Under the pieces are notes generated by a model. That model did no database searches. It saw only the letters and a list, made by a program, of their open reading frames with translations, and was not told the origin of the DNA. DNA of 64,000 nt from positions 4,920,001 to 4,984,000 of the forward strand of contig KB899087.1 of NCBI GenBank assembly GCA_000378025.1. Reading direction: 5' to 3'. The DNA is from Xanthobacteraceae bacterium 501b. GTDB lineage: Bacteria; Pseudomonadota; Alphaproteobacteria; Rhizobiales; Xanthobacteraceae. A program made the position numbers and the translations under genes. Below, piece after piece: positions 9,205-19,036 of the stretch (positions are counted from its first letter, which is position 1; every line of letters begins with the position of its first letter).

Positions 9205-10067
9205 TCAGCCCATCCGGCCGGAGACGTAACTCAGGGGGCGTTCCTCGCGCGGCTCGGTGAACAGGCGCGCGGTCGGGCCGAATTCGACCAGTTCGCCGAG
9301 ATAGAGGAAGGCCGTGTAATCGGCGATCCGGGCCGCCTGCTGGAGGTTGTGGGTGATGATGACGAGAGTGCTCACGCTCTTGAGCTCCTCCATCTTCTCC
9401 TCGATCTTGGCGGTCGATATCGGGTCGAGCGCCGAGCAGGGTTCGTCGAGCAGGATCACTTCCGGGCGCACCGCCATGGTGCGGGCGAGGCACAGGCACT
9501 GCTGTTGGCCACCCGACAGGCTGAGGGCGGAATGGTCGAGCAGGCCGCCAACTTCCTCCCACAGCGCCGCGCGGCGCAGGGCGTCCTCCACACGCTGGTC
9601 GAGCTGAGTTTTGGTCAGCTCCTCGTTGAGCCGCATGCCGATCGCGACATTGTCATAGATCGACATCGGAAAAGGGGAGGGCTTCTGCGTGACCATGCCG
9701 ACCCGCCGGCGCAGCGTCAGCACGTCCACATCGGGGCCGAGAATGTCCTGCCCGTCGAGCAGCACCTGTCCCTCAACATGCTGGTCCTCGTAGAGGTCAG
9801 CCATGCGGTTGAGCACCCGCACCAGCGTGGACTTGCCGCAGCCGGAAGGGCCGATCAGTGCCGTCACGCGGTTGGCGTGATGGGGAAGGAAATGTCGTGC
9901 AGCGCCGGCGTGGCGCCGAAGCGGAAGCCGACATAGCGGATGTCGAGCTTGACCGGGCTCGGCAATGGCTCGCCGGCGCGGGCGGAGGGATGGGCGAGGC
10001 CATGCGCCTCGAAGCCGTCGGGGGTAAGGCTCGTCTTGAGATTGTGTCGCACGCGCGTCTCTCCCAT
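9205..10067 (-). pseudogene. pstB: Phosphate ABC transporter ATPase PstB, frameshifted
   Basis: PstB is the ATPase of the PstSCAB phosphate importer. The N-terminal part ([27 protein letters not shown]) lies in one frame and stops at 9864. The rest, from [16 protein letters not shown] (Walker A) through [37 protein letters not shown] and [19 protein letters not shown], lies in another frame. One base added near 9873-9874 restores [11 protein letters not shown], so this is a one-base loss. The residue after LSGGQQQ is Cys where Arg is usual, which hints at real decay, but an assembly error is possible. No pstS, pstC, pstA or phoU is nearby, so it is an orphan copy downstream of fba. The start is set at ATG 10067; a TTG lies at 10079. 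Confidence 0.8.
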
Positions 10068-10156
10068 GCCGTGATGCAAGGTTAGAGGCTCGTGCCGTCC
10101 GCACCTTGCGCAAGGTCAAGATGGGATGAAAATCTGATCTGTCGAATATAAGCCGA

Positions 10157-10189
10157 CAAAACAAAGACGCCGCCCTGCGGCGGCGTCTT
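10157..10189 (-). terminator. Rho-independent terminator of fba
   Basis: An 11-bp perfect stem (AAGACGCCGCC/GGCGGCGTCTT at 10164-10189, 4-base loop) is followed on the minus strand by a T-rich tail (TTTGTTTTG), 24 bases after the fba stop. Confidence 0.85.
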
Positions 10190-10212
10190 GCATTGCCGAG
10201 AAGAGTGGCCGA

Positions 10213-11235
10213 TCAGGCGGCCTTCTGCTGTTCACTCTCGGGCGTCCACTGGCCCAGCGCGGCGAGATAGTTCATCCGGGAGCGGTGCGTGAAGGCCGCT
10301 TGGCCGGCAGCGATGTTCTCCGGCTTGCCGGACCAGGCCTTCTGCGGCGCGGCCTGGAGGGCGCGGCCATAGGAGAAGGTGAGGTTCCACGGCAGCCCGC
10401 CGCCGCGGATCATGGCGTCGAGATGGGCGGTGGCCTCCTCGTCCGACTGGCCGCCGGAGAGGAAGGCGACGCCGGGGACGGCGCTCGGCACGCAGTTCTT
10501 GAGGCAGCGCACGGTCTTGGCCGCCACTTCCTCGACCGAGGCCTGCTTCTGCGCCTTGCGGCCGGCGATGACCATGTTCGGCTTCAGCACCATGCCTTCA
10601 AGCTTCACGCGGCCATAGAAGAGCTGCTGGAACACTTCCTTCAGCACCCATTCGGTCACGTCGTAGCAGCGGTCGATGTCGTGATCGCCATCCATCAGGA
10701 CTTCCGGCTCGACGATCGGCACGATGCCGGCCGCCTGCGCCAGGGCGGCATAGCGGGCGAGCGCCTGCGCATTGGCGAGGATCGAGGTGTAGCTGGGAAT
10801 GTGCTGGCCGATATCGATCACCGCACGCCACTTCGCGAAGCGGGCGCCGAGGTCGTAATATTCCTTGAAGCGGCCGGCGAGGCCGTCGAGCCCCTCGGTG
10901 ATGGTCTCGCCGGGGCAACCCGGCTGCGCGTGGGCGCCGAGATCGACCTTGATGCCGGGGATCGAGCCGGCAGCCTCGATGAGCGATACCAGCGGCGTGC
11001 CGTCCTTGGCCTTCTGCCGGATGGTTTCGTCGAACAGGATAACGCCGGAGATGTACTGCGTCATCGCCTCGGAGCGGAACAGCATCTCGCGATAATCGCG
11101 CCGGTTCTCTTCCGTCGATTCGACGCCGATCGCATCGAAGCGCTTCTTGATGGTGCTGGCGCTCTCATCCGCCGCCAGCAGGCCCTTGCCACCCGCCGCT
11201 AGCTTATACGCAACCTCTTCGAGGCTTGCCGTCAT
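10213..11235 (-). CDS. fba: Fructose-bisphosphate aldolase, class I
   Basis: This 340-residue enzyme cleaves fructose 1,6-bisphosphate to glyceraldehyde 3-phosphate and dihydroxyacetone phosphate, and makes hexose and sedoheptulose bisphosphates in reverse. Class I features are plain: GGKGLLAADESASTIKKRF at the N-terminus, VPIVEPEVL, the Schiff-base Lys in LEGMVLKPNMVI, and FLSGGQSDEEAT. ATG 11235 has a GGGAGAGAGA ribosome site just upstream; a longer frame to 11367 has no family support. It is the last intact member of the same-strand run tkt-gap-pgk-fba, 128 bases after pgk, and ends at a strong terminator. The run serves glycolysis and gluconeogenesis and would also serve a Calvin cycle. 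Confidence 0.95.
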   Translation of the reverse strand: MTASLEEVAYKLAAGGKGLLAADESASTIKKRFDAIGVESTEENRRDYREMLFRSEAMTQYISGVILFDETIRQKAKDGTPLVSLIEAAGSIPGIKVDLGAHAQPGCPGETITEGLDGLAGRFKEYYDLGARFAKWRAVIDIGQHIPSYTSILANAQALARYAALAQAAGIVPIVEPEVLMDGDHDIDRCYDVTEWVLKEVFQQLFYGRVKLEGMVLKPNMVIAGRKAQKQASVEEVAAKTVRCLKNCVPSAVPGVAFLSGGQSDEEATAHLDAMIRGGGLPWNLTFSYGRALQAAPQKAWSGKPENIAAGQAAFTHRSRMNYLAALGQWTPESEQQKAA

Positions 11236-11363
11236 GTCTCTCTCTCCCGCGCGAAACTGACCGTCCGGCACCGCGACCGGATCGAACGCGGGGCCGGACC
11301 TGTCGGATACTAGCACTGGGCGGCGCGATCCTGAATGACAGGACCGCGCCGCCCAGGCGTCGT

Positions 11364-12563
11364 TCAACGTCTCAGGGCTTCGACGCCCGGCAGGGGCTTG
11401 CCCTCAAGCCATTCGAGGAAGGCGCCGCCCGCCGTCGACACATAGGTGAAGCGGTCCGCCACCCCGGCATGGTTGAGGGCGGCCACCGTGTCGCCGCCGC
11501 CCGCTACCGAAAGAAGTCCGCCGGCGTCGGTGAGTTCCGCCGCAGCCTGCGCAACCGCCACCGTCGCGGTGTCGAAAGGCGGCAGTTCGAACGCGCCGAA
11601 GGGTCCGTTCCAGACAATGGTCTTCGCGCCTTTCAGCCGGGCGACGACGTTTTCGACCGAGGCCGGGCCGGCGTCGAGCATCATCTCGTCCGGCTTGATG
11701 TCATCGACCGAGGCGACGCGGTGCGGCGCGTTGGCCTTGAACTCGGTGGCGGCGAGTGCGTCGACCGGCAGCACGATCTCGCAGCCGGCGGCCTTTGCCT
11801 TGTCGAGGATTTCCAGCGCGGTGCCGGCCAGATCGTGTTCGCACAGCGACTTGCCGACATCCTTGCCCTGTGCGGCAAGGAAGGTGTTCGCCATGCCGCC
11901 GCCGATCACCAGAATATCGACCTTGGCGACGAGATTGCCCAGCAGGTCGAGCTTGGAGGAGACCTTGGCGCCGCCGACGACGGCGAGCACCGGGCGTTCC
12001 GGCTTCTCCAGCGCCTTTGCCAGCGCCTCGATCTCTTCCTGCATGCAGCGTCCGGCAAAGGCCGGCAGCTTGTGGGCGAGACCCTCGGTGGAGGCATGGG
12101 CGCGATGGGCGGTGGCGAAGGCGTCGTTGACATAGAGTTCGCCAAGGCCGGCCAGGGCCGCCACGAAGTCCGGGTCGTTCTTTTCTTCGCGCTTGTCGAA
12201 ACGGGTATTTTCCAGCAGCAGCACGTCGCCGGGCTGCAGCTTGGCGACAGCCGCCTCGGCCACAGGGCCGATAGTGGCGGGGGCGAAGGCGACGGGCTTG
12301 CCGAGCCGGCTCGCCACCTCTTGGGCGATGAAGCCCAGCGACAGCGCCGGGTCTTCGCCCTTGGGGCGTCCGAAATGGGCAAGCAGGATCACTTTGCCGC
12401 CCTTGTCGGAAATCTCGCGGATTGTGGGCAGCACGGCCTGGATGCGGGTGTCGTCAGTGACGCGGCCATTGTCGACCGGCACGTTAAGATCGACGCGCAC
12501 GAGCACGCGCTTATTGGCGACGTCGGCGTCGTCGAGGATGCGAAAGGCGGAGGCCTCGCTCAT
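11364..12563 (-). CDS. pgk: Phosphoglycerate kinase
   Basis: This 399-residue cytosolic kinase interconverts 1,3-bisphosphoglycerate plus ADP and 3-phosphoglycerate plus ATP. Family motifs seen include [17 protein letters not shown] near residue 18, [13 protein letters not shown], the hinge-region [15 protein letters not shown], and [15 protein letters not shown] near the C-terminus. A GGGAGAAGACC ribosome site precedes the ATG. It lies 79 bases after gap, with a stem-loop between them, and upstream of fba on the same strand, the usual Rhizobiales order. Confidence 0.97.
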   Translation of the reverse strand: MSEASAFRILDDADVANKRVLVRVDLNVPVDNGRVTDDTRIQAVLPTIREISDKGGKVILLAHFGRPKGEDPALSLGFIAQEVASRLGKPVAFAPATIGPVAEAAVAKLQPGDVLLLENTRFDKREEKNDPDFVAALAGLGELYVNDAFATAHRAHASTEGLAHKLPAFAGRCMQEEIEALAKALEKPERPVLAVVGGAKVSSKLDLLGNLVAKVDILVIGGGMANTFLAAQGKDVGKSLCEHDLAGTALEILDKAKAAGCEIVLPVDALAATEFKANAPHRVASVDDIKPDEMMLDAGPASVENVVARLKGAKTIVWNGPFGAFELPPFDTATVAVAQAAAELTDAGGLLSVAGGGDTVAALNHAGVADRFTYVSTAGGAFLEWLEGKPLPGVEALRR

Positions 12564-12593
12564 GGTCTTCTCCCTTGGATTGTTGATCTTGGA

Positions 12594-12632
12594 TGCGAAA
12601 CGGCCGGACCTCCTTGGCGGGAGGCCCGGCCG
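12594..12632 (-). terminator. Stem-loop between gap and pgk
   Basis: A 13-bp GC-rich stem with one mismatch (12601-12613 with 12620-12632) lies just after gap. On the minus strand it is followed only by GTTTCG, so it may be a weak terminator, a processing site or an mRNA stabiliser between gap and pgk. Confidence 0.5.
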
Positions 12633-12642
12633 GGCCGAATGT

Positions 12643-13653
12643 TCAGATCAGCTTTCCGAGGGCGACCGCCGTGTCGGACATGCGGTTCGAGAAGCCCCAT
12701 TCATTGTCGTACCAGGACAGTACCCGGACGAAATTGCCTTCCAGCACCTTGGTCTGGTCGAGATGGAAGATCGAGGAATGGGGGTCGTGGTTGAAGTCGG
12801 TGGAGACGTTCGGCTGGTCGGTGAAGCCGAGGATGCCCTTGAGCGGACCGCTGGTGGCGGCGGCCTTGATCGCCTCGTTGATCTCCTCCTTCGTCACCTT
12901 CTTCTTGGCGACGAACTTGAAATCGACGACCGAGACATTCGGGGTCGGCACGCGGATCGAAGTGCCATCCAGCCGGCCGGCAAGCTCGGGCAGCACGAGG
13001 CCGACGGCCTTGGCGGCGCCCGTCGTGGTCGGGATCATCGACAGCGCCGCAGCGCGGGCGCGGTAGAGATCCTTGTGCATGGTGTCCAGCGTCGGCTGGT
13101 CGCCGGTGTAGGAATGGATCGTCGTCATGAAGCCGTGGTCGATGCCGACGGCGTCGTTCAGCACCTTGGCCACCGGCGCGAGGCAATTGGTGGTGCAGGA
13201 GGCGTTGGAGACGACCAGGTGATCCTTGGTCAGCTTGTCGTGGTTGACGCCGAAGACCACCGTCAGGTCGGCGCCTTCCGCTGGCGCGGAAACCAGCACG
13301 CGCTTGGCGCCGGCGGTCAGATGCGCGGCGGCCTTGTCGCGCGCGGTGAAGATGCCGGTGCATTCCAGCGCCACGTCGACGCCGAGCGCCGTGTGCGGCA
13401 GCTCGGCCGGATTGCGCACCGCCGTCACCTTGATCGGGCCGCGGCCGACATCGATCGTGTCGCCGTCGACCGTCACCGTGCCGTTGAAGCGGCCATGGAC
13501 GCTGTCGAAGCGGAAAAGGTGGGCATTGGTCTCGACCGGGCCGAGATCATTGATGGCGACGACTTCGATATCGGTGCGCCCGGACTCGATGATGGCCCGC
13601 AGCACATTGCGACCGATGCGTCCAAAGCCGTTGATGGCAACCTTGAGCGTCAT
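12643..13653 (-). CDS. gap: Glyceraldehyde-3-phosphate dehydrogenase, type I
   Basis: A 336-residue enzyme of the central glycolytic and gluconeogenic step. The Rossmann start [18 protein letters not shown], the catalytic Cys in [12 protein letters not shown] (about residue 155), [14 protein letters not shown] and [13 protein letters not shown] are all present. An Asp at the end of the second strand (VVAINDLG) favours NAD over NADP. It sits between tkt and pgk on the same strand. The 155-base gap to tkt holds a perfect hairpin. Confidence 0.97.
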   Translation of the reverse strand: MTLKVAINGFGRIGRNVLRAIIESGRTDIEVVAINDLGPVETNAHLFRFDSVHGRFNGTVTVDGDTIDVGRGPIKVTAVRNPAELPHTALGVDVALECTGIFTARDKAAAHLTAGAKRVLVSAPAEGADLTVVFGVNHDKLTKDHLVVSNASCTTNCLAPVAKVLNDAVGIDHGFMTTIHSYTGDQPTLDTMHKDLYRARAAALSMIPTTTGAAKAVGLVLPELAGRLDGTSIRVPTPNVSVVDFKFVAKKKVTKEEINEAIKAAATSGPLKGILGFTDQPNVSTDFNHDPHSSIFHLDQTKVLEGNFVRVLSWYDNEWGFSNRMSDTAVALGKLI

Positions 13654-13761
13654 GCGTTTAATCCCCAGGTAAGCTTTATCATCACGATCCGCGCGAGGGC
13701 CTCATAGCGCGGCGATTGCCAGGACACCAGTCGCTCTTTTGACGCTGCTTGCTGGGCGCAG

Positions 13762-13788
13762 GGCTGGCGCATTGTGCATGCGCCAGCC
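13762..13788. other. Perfect hairpin between tkt and gap
   Basis: An 11-bp perfect inverted repeat (GGCTGGCGCAT/ATGCGCCAGCC, 5-base loop) lies 21 bases after the tkt stop. No T-run follows on either strand, so it is not a classic terminator. It could still end or stabilise the tkt transcript. Confidence 0.6.
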
Positions 13789-13808
13789 GCATAGCTTGTA
13801 AGGCGGCT

Positions 13809-15800
13809 TCAGCGCTTGAGACGGCTGAGCGCGGTCGCCACCACGGCTTCCACGGTGATGCCGAAATGGGCGAACACCTCGGGGGCCGGGCCGGAGGCGC
13901 CGAAGCCCCGCATGCCGACAAAGGCGGCGTCGGAGCCGACGATCTCGTCCCAACCCTGGCGGATCAGCGCTTCGACCGCGATCTTGACCGGAGCCGAGCC
14001 CACCACCTGACGGCGGCTTTCCTCGGGCTGGTTCAGGAACAGCTCGAAGCACGGCACGGAGACGACGCGGGTCGCCACGCCCTGCGCTTCCAGCTGCTCG
14101 CGGGCCTTCATCACCAGCGAGACTTCCGAGCCGGAGGCGAACAGCGTGACCTGCGCCTCGTCGGAGGCGGAGGCCAGCTCATAGGCACCGCGCGCCGTGA
14201 GGCAGCGCTCGCTGTCGTCGGTGCGCAGCAGCGGCAGGTTCTGGCGGGTCAGCGCCATCACGCTCGGGCCGGTCTTGTGCTCCAGCGCCAGCTTCCAGGC
14301 CTCCGCCGTTTCCACCGTGTCGCAGGGGCGGAAAACGAGGAGGTTCGGAATGGCACGCAGCGCCGCGATCTGCTCGACCGGCTGGTGGGTCGGGCCGTCC
14401 TCGCCCACGCCGATCGAATCATGCGTGAACACATAGACCACGCGCACGCCCATCAGCGCCGCAAGGCGGATGGAGGGGCGGCAATAGTCGGAGAAGACGA
14501 GGAAGGTGCCGCCATAGGGGATGAAGCCGCCATGCAGGGCGATGCCGTTCATCGCCGCCGCCATGCCGTGCTCGCGGATGCCCCAGTTGATATAGCGGCC
14601 GTCATATTTCGGCGGCTCGACATAGACCGAGGTGGCCTTGGTCTTGGTGTTGTTGGAGTGGGTGAGGTCGGCGGAGCCGCCCACCATCTCCGGCAGCGCC
14701 GCCGTGAGGGCCTCCAGCACGATCTCGGAGGATTTGCGGGTGGCCACGGCCCCGCCATCGGCGCGGGCCTTGGCGATGACCGCGGCGATCGTCTCGCCCA
14801 GCTTGGAGGGAAGGTCGCCGCGGACGCGGCGCTCGAACTCGCCGCGCCGCTCGACATCTACCTCGTTTAGCCGCTGGTTCCAGTTCTTGTGCGCCTGGCG
14901 CGAGCGCAGGCCGGCGAGGCGCCAGGCGTCGAGCACGTCGCTGGGGATGACGAAGGGCTCGTACTCCCAGTTCAGGAAGGCGCGGGCAGCGGCGATCTCG
15001 GCCGCACCGAGCGGCGCGCCGTGAACGGCGTTGGTACCGCCCTTGTTGGGCGCGCCGTAGCCGATGGTGGTGTGGCAGGCGATCAGCGTCGGCTTGTCGC
15101 TGGTCTTGGCGGCCTCCAACGCGGCAAGGATGGCGTCCGGGTCATGGCCGTCGACGCGGGTCGCGTGCCAGCCCGAGGCCTCGAAGCGGGCGAGCTGGTC
15201 GGTCGCAACCGAGAGCGCGGTCGAGCCGTCGATGGTGATGTGGTTGTCGTCCCACAGCACGGTGAGCTTGTTCAGCTTCTGCCGGCCGGCGATCTCGATC
15301 GCCTCCTCCGAGATGCCTTCCATCAGGCAGCCATCGCCGCAGATGACATAGGTGTGGTGGTCGACCAGATCGGCGCCGAACTGGGCGGCGAGCATGCGCT
15401 CACCGAGCGCGAAGCCGACTGAGTTGGCGAGGCCCTGGCCGAGCGGGCCAGTGGTGGTCTCGATGCCAACCGTATGGCCATATTCCGGGTGGCCGGGCGT
15501 GCGCGAGCCGAGCTGGCGGAAATTCTTGATGTCGTCGATCGACATGCCCTCATAGCCCGTGAGGTAGAGCAGGGCGTAGATGAGCATCGAGCCGTGGCCG
15601 GCGGAGAGGATGAAGCGGTCGCGGTCCGGCCAGTGCGGATCGGTCGGGTCGTATTTCAACACCTTGCCGAACAGGACGGTGGCGACGTCCGCCATTCCCA
15701 TGGGCATGCCCGGATGGCCGGAATTGGCGGCTTCGACGGCATCCATGGCCAGTGCCCGAATGGCATTGGCCATGCGATCGTGCTTCTCGCGATTTGACAT
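13809..15800 (-). CDS. tkt: Transketolase
   Basis: A 663-residue, full-length TPP-dependent transketolase that moves two-carbon units between sugar phosphates in the pentose phosphate and Calvin pathways. Visible motifs are [16 protein letters not shown] near residue 25, the TPP/Mg motif [24 protein letters not shown], the catalytic-domain [19 protein letters not shown] and [18 protein letters not shown]. It is the first gene of the minus-strand tkt-gap-pgk-fba run and is divergent from the DUF4164-zapA pair. No other Calvin-cycle gene is in the window. Confidence 0.97.
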   Translation of the reverse strand: MSNREKHDRMANAIRALAMDAVEAANSGHPGMPMGMADVATVLFGKVLKYDPTDPHWPDRDRFILSAGHGSMLIYALLYLTGYEGMSIDDIKNFRQLGSRTPGHPEYGHTVGIETTTGPLGQGLANSVGFALGERMLAAQFGADLVDHHTYVICGDGCLMEGISEEAIEIAGRQKLNKLTVLWDDNHITIDGSTALSVATDQLARFEASGWHATRVDGHDPDAILAALEAAKTSDKPTLIACHTTIGYGAPNKGGTNAVHGAPLGAAEIAAARAFLNWEYEPFVIPSDVLDAWRLAGLRSRQAHKNWNQRLNEVDVERRGEFERRVRGDLPSKLGETIAAVIAKARADGGAVATRKSSEIVLEALTAALPEMVGGSADLTHSNNTKTKATSVYVEPPKYDGRYINWGIREHGMAAAMNGIALHGGFIPYGGTFLVFSDYCRPSIRLAALMGVRVVYVFTHDSIGVGEDGPTHQPVEQIAALRAIPNLLVFRPCDTVETAEAWKLALEHKTGPSVMALTRQNLPLLRTDDSERCLTARGAYELASASDEAQVTLFASGSEVSLVMKAREQLEAQGVATRVVSVPCFELFLNQPEESRRQVVGSAPVKIAVEALIRQGWDEIVGSDAAFVGMRGFGASGPAPEVFAHFGITVEAVVATALSRLKR

Positions 15801-16204
15801 GAGGACGGATGTCTCCGAGGCAGATGGGTTGCTGTGTCAGGGCGCGACGTTTCGAGGCCGCAGGCCGGGCGGCGTTGCTCCCGGGCGGGCCAGCTCAGCA
15901 TGCGGGCGGGGGCCGGCGAGTGATAGCATCACCGGGCCCGCTGTCAAAGACAGGCGTGTGACGCAGGGCGCGTAAGAGGGTTTGTCCGCTCCCTCGGCCT
16001 TGCCAACGCCGTCGGCCCGGGCGCGAAGATGTGGGCAGTTCGATCCCCATGCGCGTTAGTTGACGCGGTTTCCGCCCGCAGGCTCAATATCGCCGGAATC
16101 GTTCGGCGATGAATCGCTTGACGAGGGGCCGGAGATGTCGCCTTCCCCACCTTCGATGAAGGCCCCTGCTTGCTGCCCTCGCCGGGCGAAAGAACGGAGA
16201 CGTC
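15801..16204. other. Divergent intergenic region tkt / DUF4164 gene
   Basis: This 404-base stretch must hold the divergent promoters of tkt (minus) and of the DUF4164-zapA pair (plus). TTGACG at about 16052 and again near 16116 could be -35 boxes for the plus-strand genes, but neither has a convincing -10 partner. I see no small gene, terminator or known RNA family. Open frames reading through it on the minus strand have no recognisable product. Confidence 0.4.
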
Positions 16205-16504
16205 ATGAACGCGCCTGAGGCGGGCGAACCGACGAGCGTATTGGAAGCGGCGCTTCGGCGCTTTGACAGTGCGGTCGATGCTCTCGAAGGCGCGATCGAG
16301 CGCCGGCTGGAGGTGGAGCGGCAGGAGGCCGCGCTCGCCCAGCAGCTGCACGTGCTCGGGGCCGACCGTTCGCGTCTCGCCGACGCTCTCGACGGCGCGC
16401 AAGCGCGGGCCGACCGCCTCGATACCGCCAATGACGAGGTAGCACGCCGCCTCGGCAGCGCCATGGAAACCATTCGCGCGGTGCTCGCCGCGCAGGAACG
16501 CTAA
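16205..16504 (+). CDS. DUF4164 family coiled-coil protein
   Basis: A 99-residue, almost entirely helical acidic protein predicted to form a coiled coil (ALRRFDSAVDALEGAIERRL, then ADALDGAQARADRLDTANDE). It matches the alphaproteobacterial DUF4164 family, found next to zapA. The function is unproven. A ZapB-like partner for the divisome is a reasonable idea from context only. It lies 9 bases upstream of zapA, so co-transcription is likely. Confidence 0.8.
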   Translation: MNAPEAGEPTSVLEAALRRFDSAVDALEGAIERRLEVERQEAALAQQLHVLGADRSRLADALDGAQARADRLDTANDEVARRLGSAMETIRAVLAAQER

Positions 16505-16513
16505 GGGGCGGCA

Positions 16514-16897
16514 ATGGCCTATGTGACCATCAGCATTGGCGGGCGCGCCTATCGCATGGCCTGCGACGACGGCCAGGAAGACCATCTCAGCGGGCTTGGG
16601 GAAGAAGTCGATGCGCGCATCGACCAGCTGCGCGTCGCCTTTGGCGAGATCGGCGACCAGCGCCTGAGCATCATGGCCGCCATCACCATCGCCGATGAAC
16701 TGAGCGAGGCGCGCCGGCGCCTCAAAGCGGTGGAGCAGGAGGCGGCGACCGAACGCGTCGCCCGCAGCGCCGCGACCCAGCGGCTTGGTGAGACCGAGGC
16801 ACGGCTGGCGCGCAGCGTCGCCTCCGCAGCCGAGCGGCTGGAGCGGCTGACCCGGGAGCTGGGCACCAGTCCGTCCGGCGGGGTGGGCATGGGCTGA
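16514..16897 (+). CDS. zapA: Cell division protein ZapA
   Basis: A 127-residue protein with the ZapA core: VTISIGGRAYRMACDDGQED, then HLSGLGEEVDARIDQLRV and QRLSIMAAITIADELSEA, followed by a coiled-coil tail. ZapA binds and bundles FtsZ filaments at the division septum. A C-terminal extension (TSPSGGVGMG) goes beyond the short enterobacterial form. It is paired with the DUF4164 gene. In many proteobacteria zapA adjoins 6S RNA and fau; here those two lie about 9 kb away. Confidence 0.92.
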   Translation: MAYVTISIGGRAYRMACDDGQEDHLSGLGEEVDARIDQLRVAFGEIGDQRLSIMAAITIADELSEARRRLKAVEQEAATERVARSAATQRLGETEARLARSVASAAERLERLTRELGTSPSGGVGMG

Positions 16898-16907
16898 AGA
16901 CCCTTGC

Positions 16908-16936
16908 GGCGGCGCGGGTTGCCGTCCGCCGCCTTT
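16908..16936 (+). terminator. Possible terminator after zapA
   Basis: GGCGGC/GCCGCC arms (16908-16913 and 16928-16933) enclose a GC-rich loop and are followed by only three T, 11 bases after the zapA stop. This is a weak candidate. Confidence 0.4.
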
Positions 16937-17046
16937 CGCAGCTGTGTCGCGGGTGGCGGGCGCGGCGGGCTTGACGCGGTTCGCCGCGCGGCGCACAGGA
17001 GCAGGCCGTTCTCTGGCTCCCGATCGCGCTTCATCTGGAATTTGAC

Positions 17047-17835
17047 ATGATCCGTACTCCCCTGATGACCGTCATGGTCCAGGCCGTCCGCAAGGCTGGC
17101 CGCTCCCTGATCCGTGATTTCGGAGAGGTCGAGAACCTGCAGGTGTCGCTCAAGGGGCCGGCCAATTTCGTCTCCAACGCCGACCGCAAGGCCGAGCGCA
17201 TCCTCCAGGACGAGCTGACCAAGGCGCGGCCGAGTTATGGCTTCATCATGGAGGAGAGCGGGGAGGTCGATGGGACCGATGAGAGCCATCGGTGGATCAT
17301 CGATCCGCTCGACGGCACCACGAACTTCCTGCACGGCATTCCGCTGTTCTGTGTCTCGCTGGCGCTGGCGCGCGACGGGGTGCCGGTGGCTGGGGTGATC
17401 TACAACCCTGTCACGGACGAGCTTTTCGTTGCCGAGAAGGGCGCTGGCGCCTTCATGAATGATCGGCGCATCCGCGTGGCCGCCCGGCGCAACCTCGCCG
17501 ATGCCGTGGTGTGCTGCGGCCTGCCGCATATGGGGCGCGGCGACTTCGCGCAGTTTGGCCGTGAATATGCGACCATTGCCCCGAAGGTGGCGGGCCTGCG
17601 CCGCACCGGCACCGCCGCGCTCGACCTTGCCTGGGTGGCCGCCGGCCGCTTCGACGCCTTCTGGGAGCGGGGGCTCAGCCCCTGGGACATGGCGGCAGGA
17701 ATCGTGCTGGTGCGCGAGGCGGGCGGCTATGTCTCGGACCTCGACGGCGGCGACAAGATGTTGGCCAAGGGCGACATCATCGTTGGCAATGATACGGTGC
17801 GCCGCGACCTTCTGACGCTCGTAAGCAAGGCGTAG
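17047..17835 (+). CDS. Inositol monophosphatase family protein (SuhB-like)
   Basis: A 262-residue Mg-dependent sugar/inositol phosphate phosphatase. The family metal site is intact: FIMEESGE near residue 75, WIIDPLDGTTNFLHGIP (DPIDGT motif) near 98, and SPWDMAAGIVLVREAGGYV near 218. The substrate cannot be read from sequence; inositol-1-phosphate, or the SuhB role in rRNA antitermination, are options. It is a single gene; 149 bases upstream separate it from zapA. A GGCCCGAA/TTCGGGCC hairpin lies downstream, before the MotA-like gene. Confidence 0.92.
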   Translation: MIRTPLMTVMVQAVRKAGRSLIRDFGEVENLQVSLKGPANFVSNADRKAERILQDELTKARPSYGFIMEESGEVDGTDESHRWIIDPLDGTTNFLHGIPLFCVSLALARDGVPVAGVIYNPVTDELFVAEKGAGAFMNDRRIRVAARRNLADAVVCCGLPHMGRGDFAQFGREYATIAPKVAGLRRTGTAALDLAWVAAGRFDAFWERGLSPWDMAAGIVLVREAGGYVSDLDGGDKMLAKGDIIVGNDTVRRDLLTLVSKA

Positions 17836-17974
17836 AGAAAGCCGTAACGGTAAAGAGATGGCGCGGGCTGATCTGGGTTCTGCGGCGTTCCTTTTCCGTG
17901 CGTCTGTGGCATAGTCCGGCCCGAAGGGCGGTCTTTTCGGGCCATCGCCGTCCTTCACGGGGACGGCCGAGGGT

Positions 17975-19036
17975 ATGAGCGCTACGGATTCTTTTCATAA
18001 ATTGTCATCGCCCCGCATCTTTCTGGTGCGGATGTTCGTGTTTATCCTGCTGTGCGTGGCGCTGGCCTCCATTCTGCACGAGCCGATCTGGCGTGCCTTT
18101 CTCAACAATCCCGGTCTGAACGGCGTCATCTTCGGTGTTCTGCTGATCGGCATCATCTTCGCCTTCCGCCAGGTGTTGCGTCTGCTGCCGGAAGTCGAAT
18201 GGGTGAACAGCTTCCGCATTGCTGATCCGGGCCTCGAAGTGCGGCAGGCGCCGGTGCTGCTGGCGCCGATGGCGGCGCTGCTCGGCGACCGGGTCGGGCG
18301 CATGTCGATCTCGCAGGCGACGATGCGCGGCATCCTCGAATCCATCGGGACCCGCCTCGATGAGGCGCGCGACCTGCTCCGCTACCTCACCGGTCTGCTC
18401 GTCTTTCTCGGCCTGCTCGGCACCTTCTGGGGCCTGCTGGAAACCGTCAGCTCCATTGCCGGCGTCATCAGTTCGCTCGATGTCGGGCCGGAATCGGCCT
18501 CGGTCCTCGACACGCTGAAGACCGGTCTCGCCGCGCCGCTGGGCGGCATGGGCATCGCCTTTTCCTCCTCGCTGTTCGGCCTCGCCGGTTCGCTGGTGCT
18601 CGGCTTTCTAGACCTTCAGGCCGGGCAGGCGCAGAACCGCTTCTATATCGACCTCGAAGACTGGCTCTCCACCACGGTCGAGGATCTCGGCACGGAGGCG
18701 GCTCGCGCCCGGGGGCCGGTCCCCGTGCCGTCCCATGCGGCGCCGATCGGTCCGCTGCCGCTGCCCTTGCCGCCGCCGCCTGCGCCGGTGCCTGATTTCA
18801 GCGATCTGTCCGCCGCGATTGCGCGGCTTGAGCGCACCATGACGGAGGCCGGTTCGCAGCGCGTCACCACCGCCATGGCGCATCTTGCCGAGAGCCTCCA
18901 GGGCCTGGTGCAGCACATGCGCAGCGAGCAGCAGATGGTCCGTGACTGGGTCGAGGCGCAGGCCGAGCAGCAGCGCGACATCAAGCGCTTGCTGGAGCGC
19001 ATCGCTGAAACCAAGTCGGATCGCGAGAGCGCCTGA
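17975..19036 (+). CDS. MotA/TolQ/ExbB-family membrane protein
   Basis: A 353-residue inner-membrane protein with helices near residues 17-37, 48-68, 135-160 and 185-215. The conserved proton-channel segments of the MotA/TolQ/ExbB family are visible: GLLVFLGLLGTFWGLLETV and APLGGMGIAFSSSLFGLAGS. A Pro-rich stretch (PLPLPLPPPPAPVP) and a helical tail follow. With the OmpA-domain protein encoded immediately downstream (TGATG overlap), it probably forms a proton-driven stator-type complex joining inner membrane to peptidoglycan. It is separate from the tolQRA set further on and from any flagellar locus, so its job is unknown. Confidence 0.8.
   Translation: MSATDSFHKLSSPRIFLVRMFVFILLCVALASILHEPIWRAFLNNPGLNGVIFGVLLIGIIFAFRQVLRLLPEVEWVNSFRIADPGLEVRQAPVLLAPMAALLGDRVGRMSISQATMRGILESIGTRLDEARDLLRYLTGLLVFLGLLGTFWGLLETVSSIAGVISSLDVGPESASVLDTLKTGLAAPLGGMGIAFSSSLFGLAGSLVLGFLDLQAGQAQNRFYIDLEDWLSTTVEDLGTEAARARGPVPVPSHAAPIGPLPLPLPPPPAPVPDFSDLSAAIARLERTMTEAGSQRVTTAMAHLAESLQGLVQHMRSEQQMVRDWVEAQAEQQRDIKRLLERIAETKSDRESA

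Noticed and set aside
15944..16996. Minus-strand open frame across the DUF4164 and zapA genes
   Set aside because: It has no recognisable family and covers two genes with clear family matches on the plus strand.
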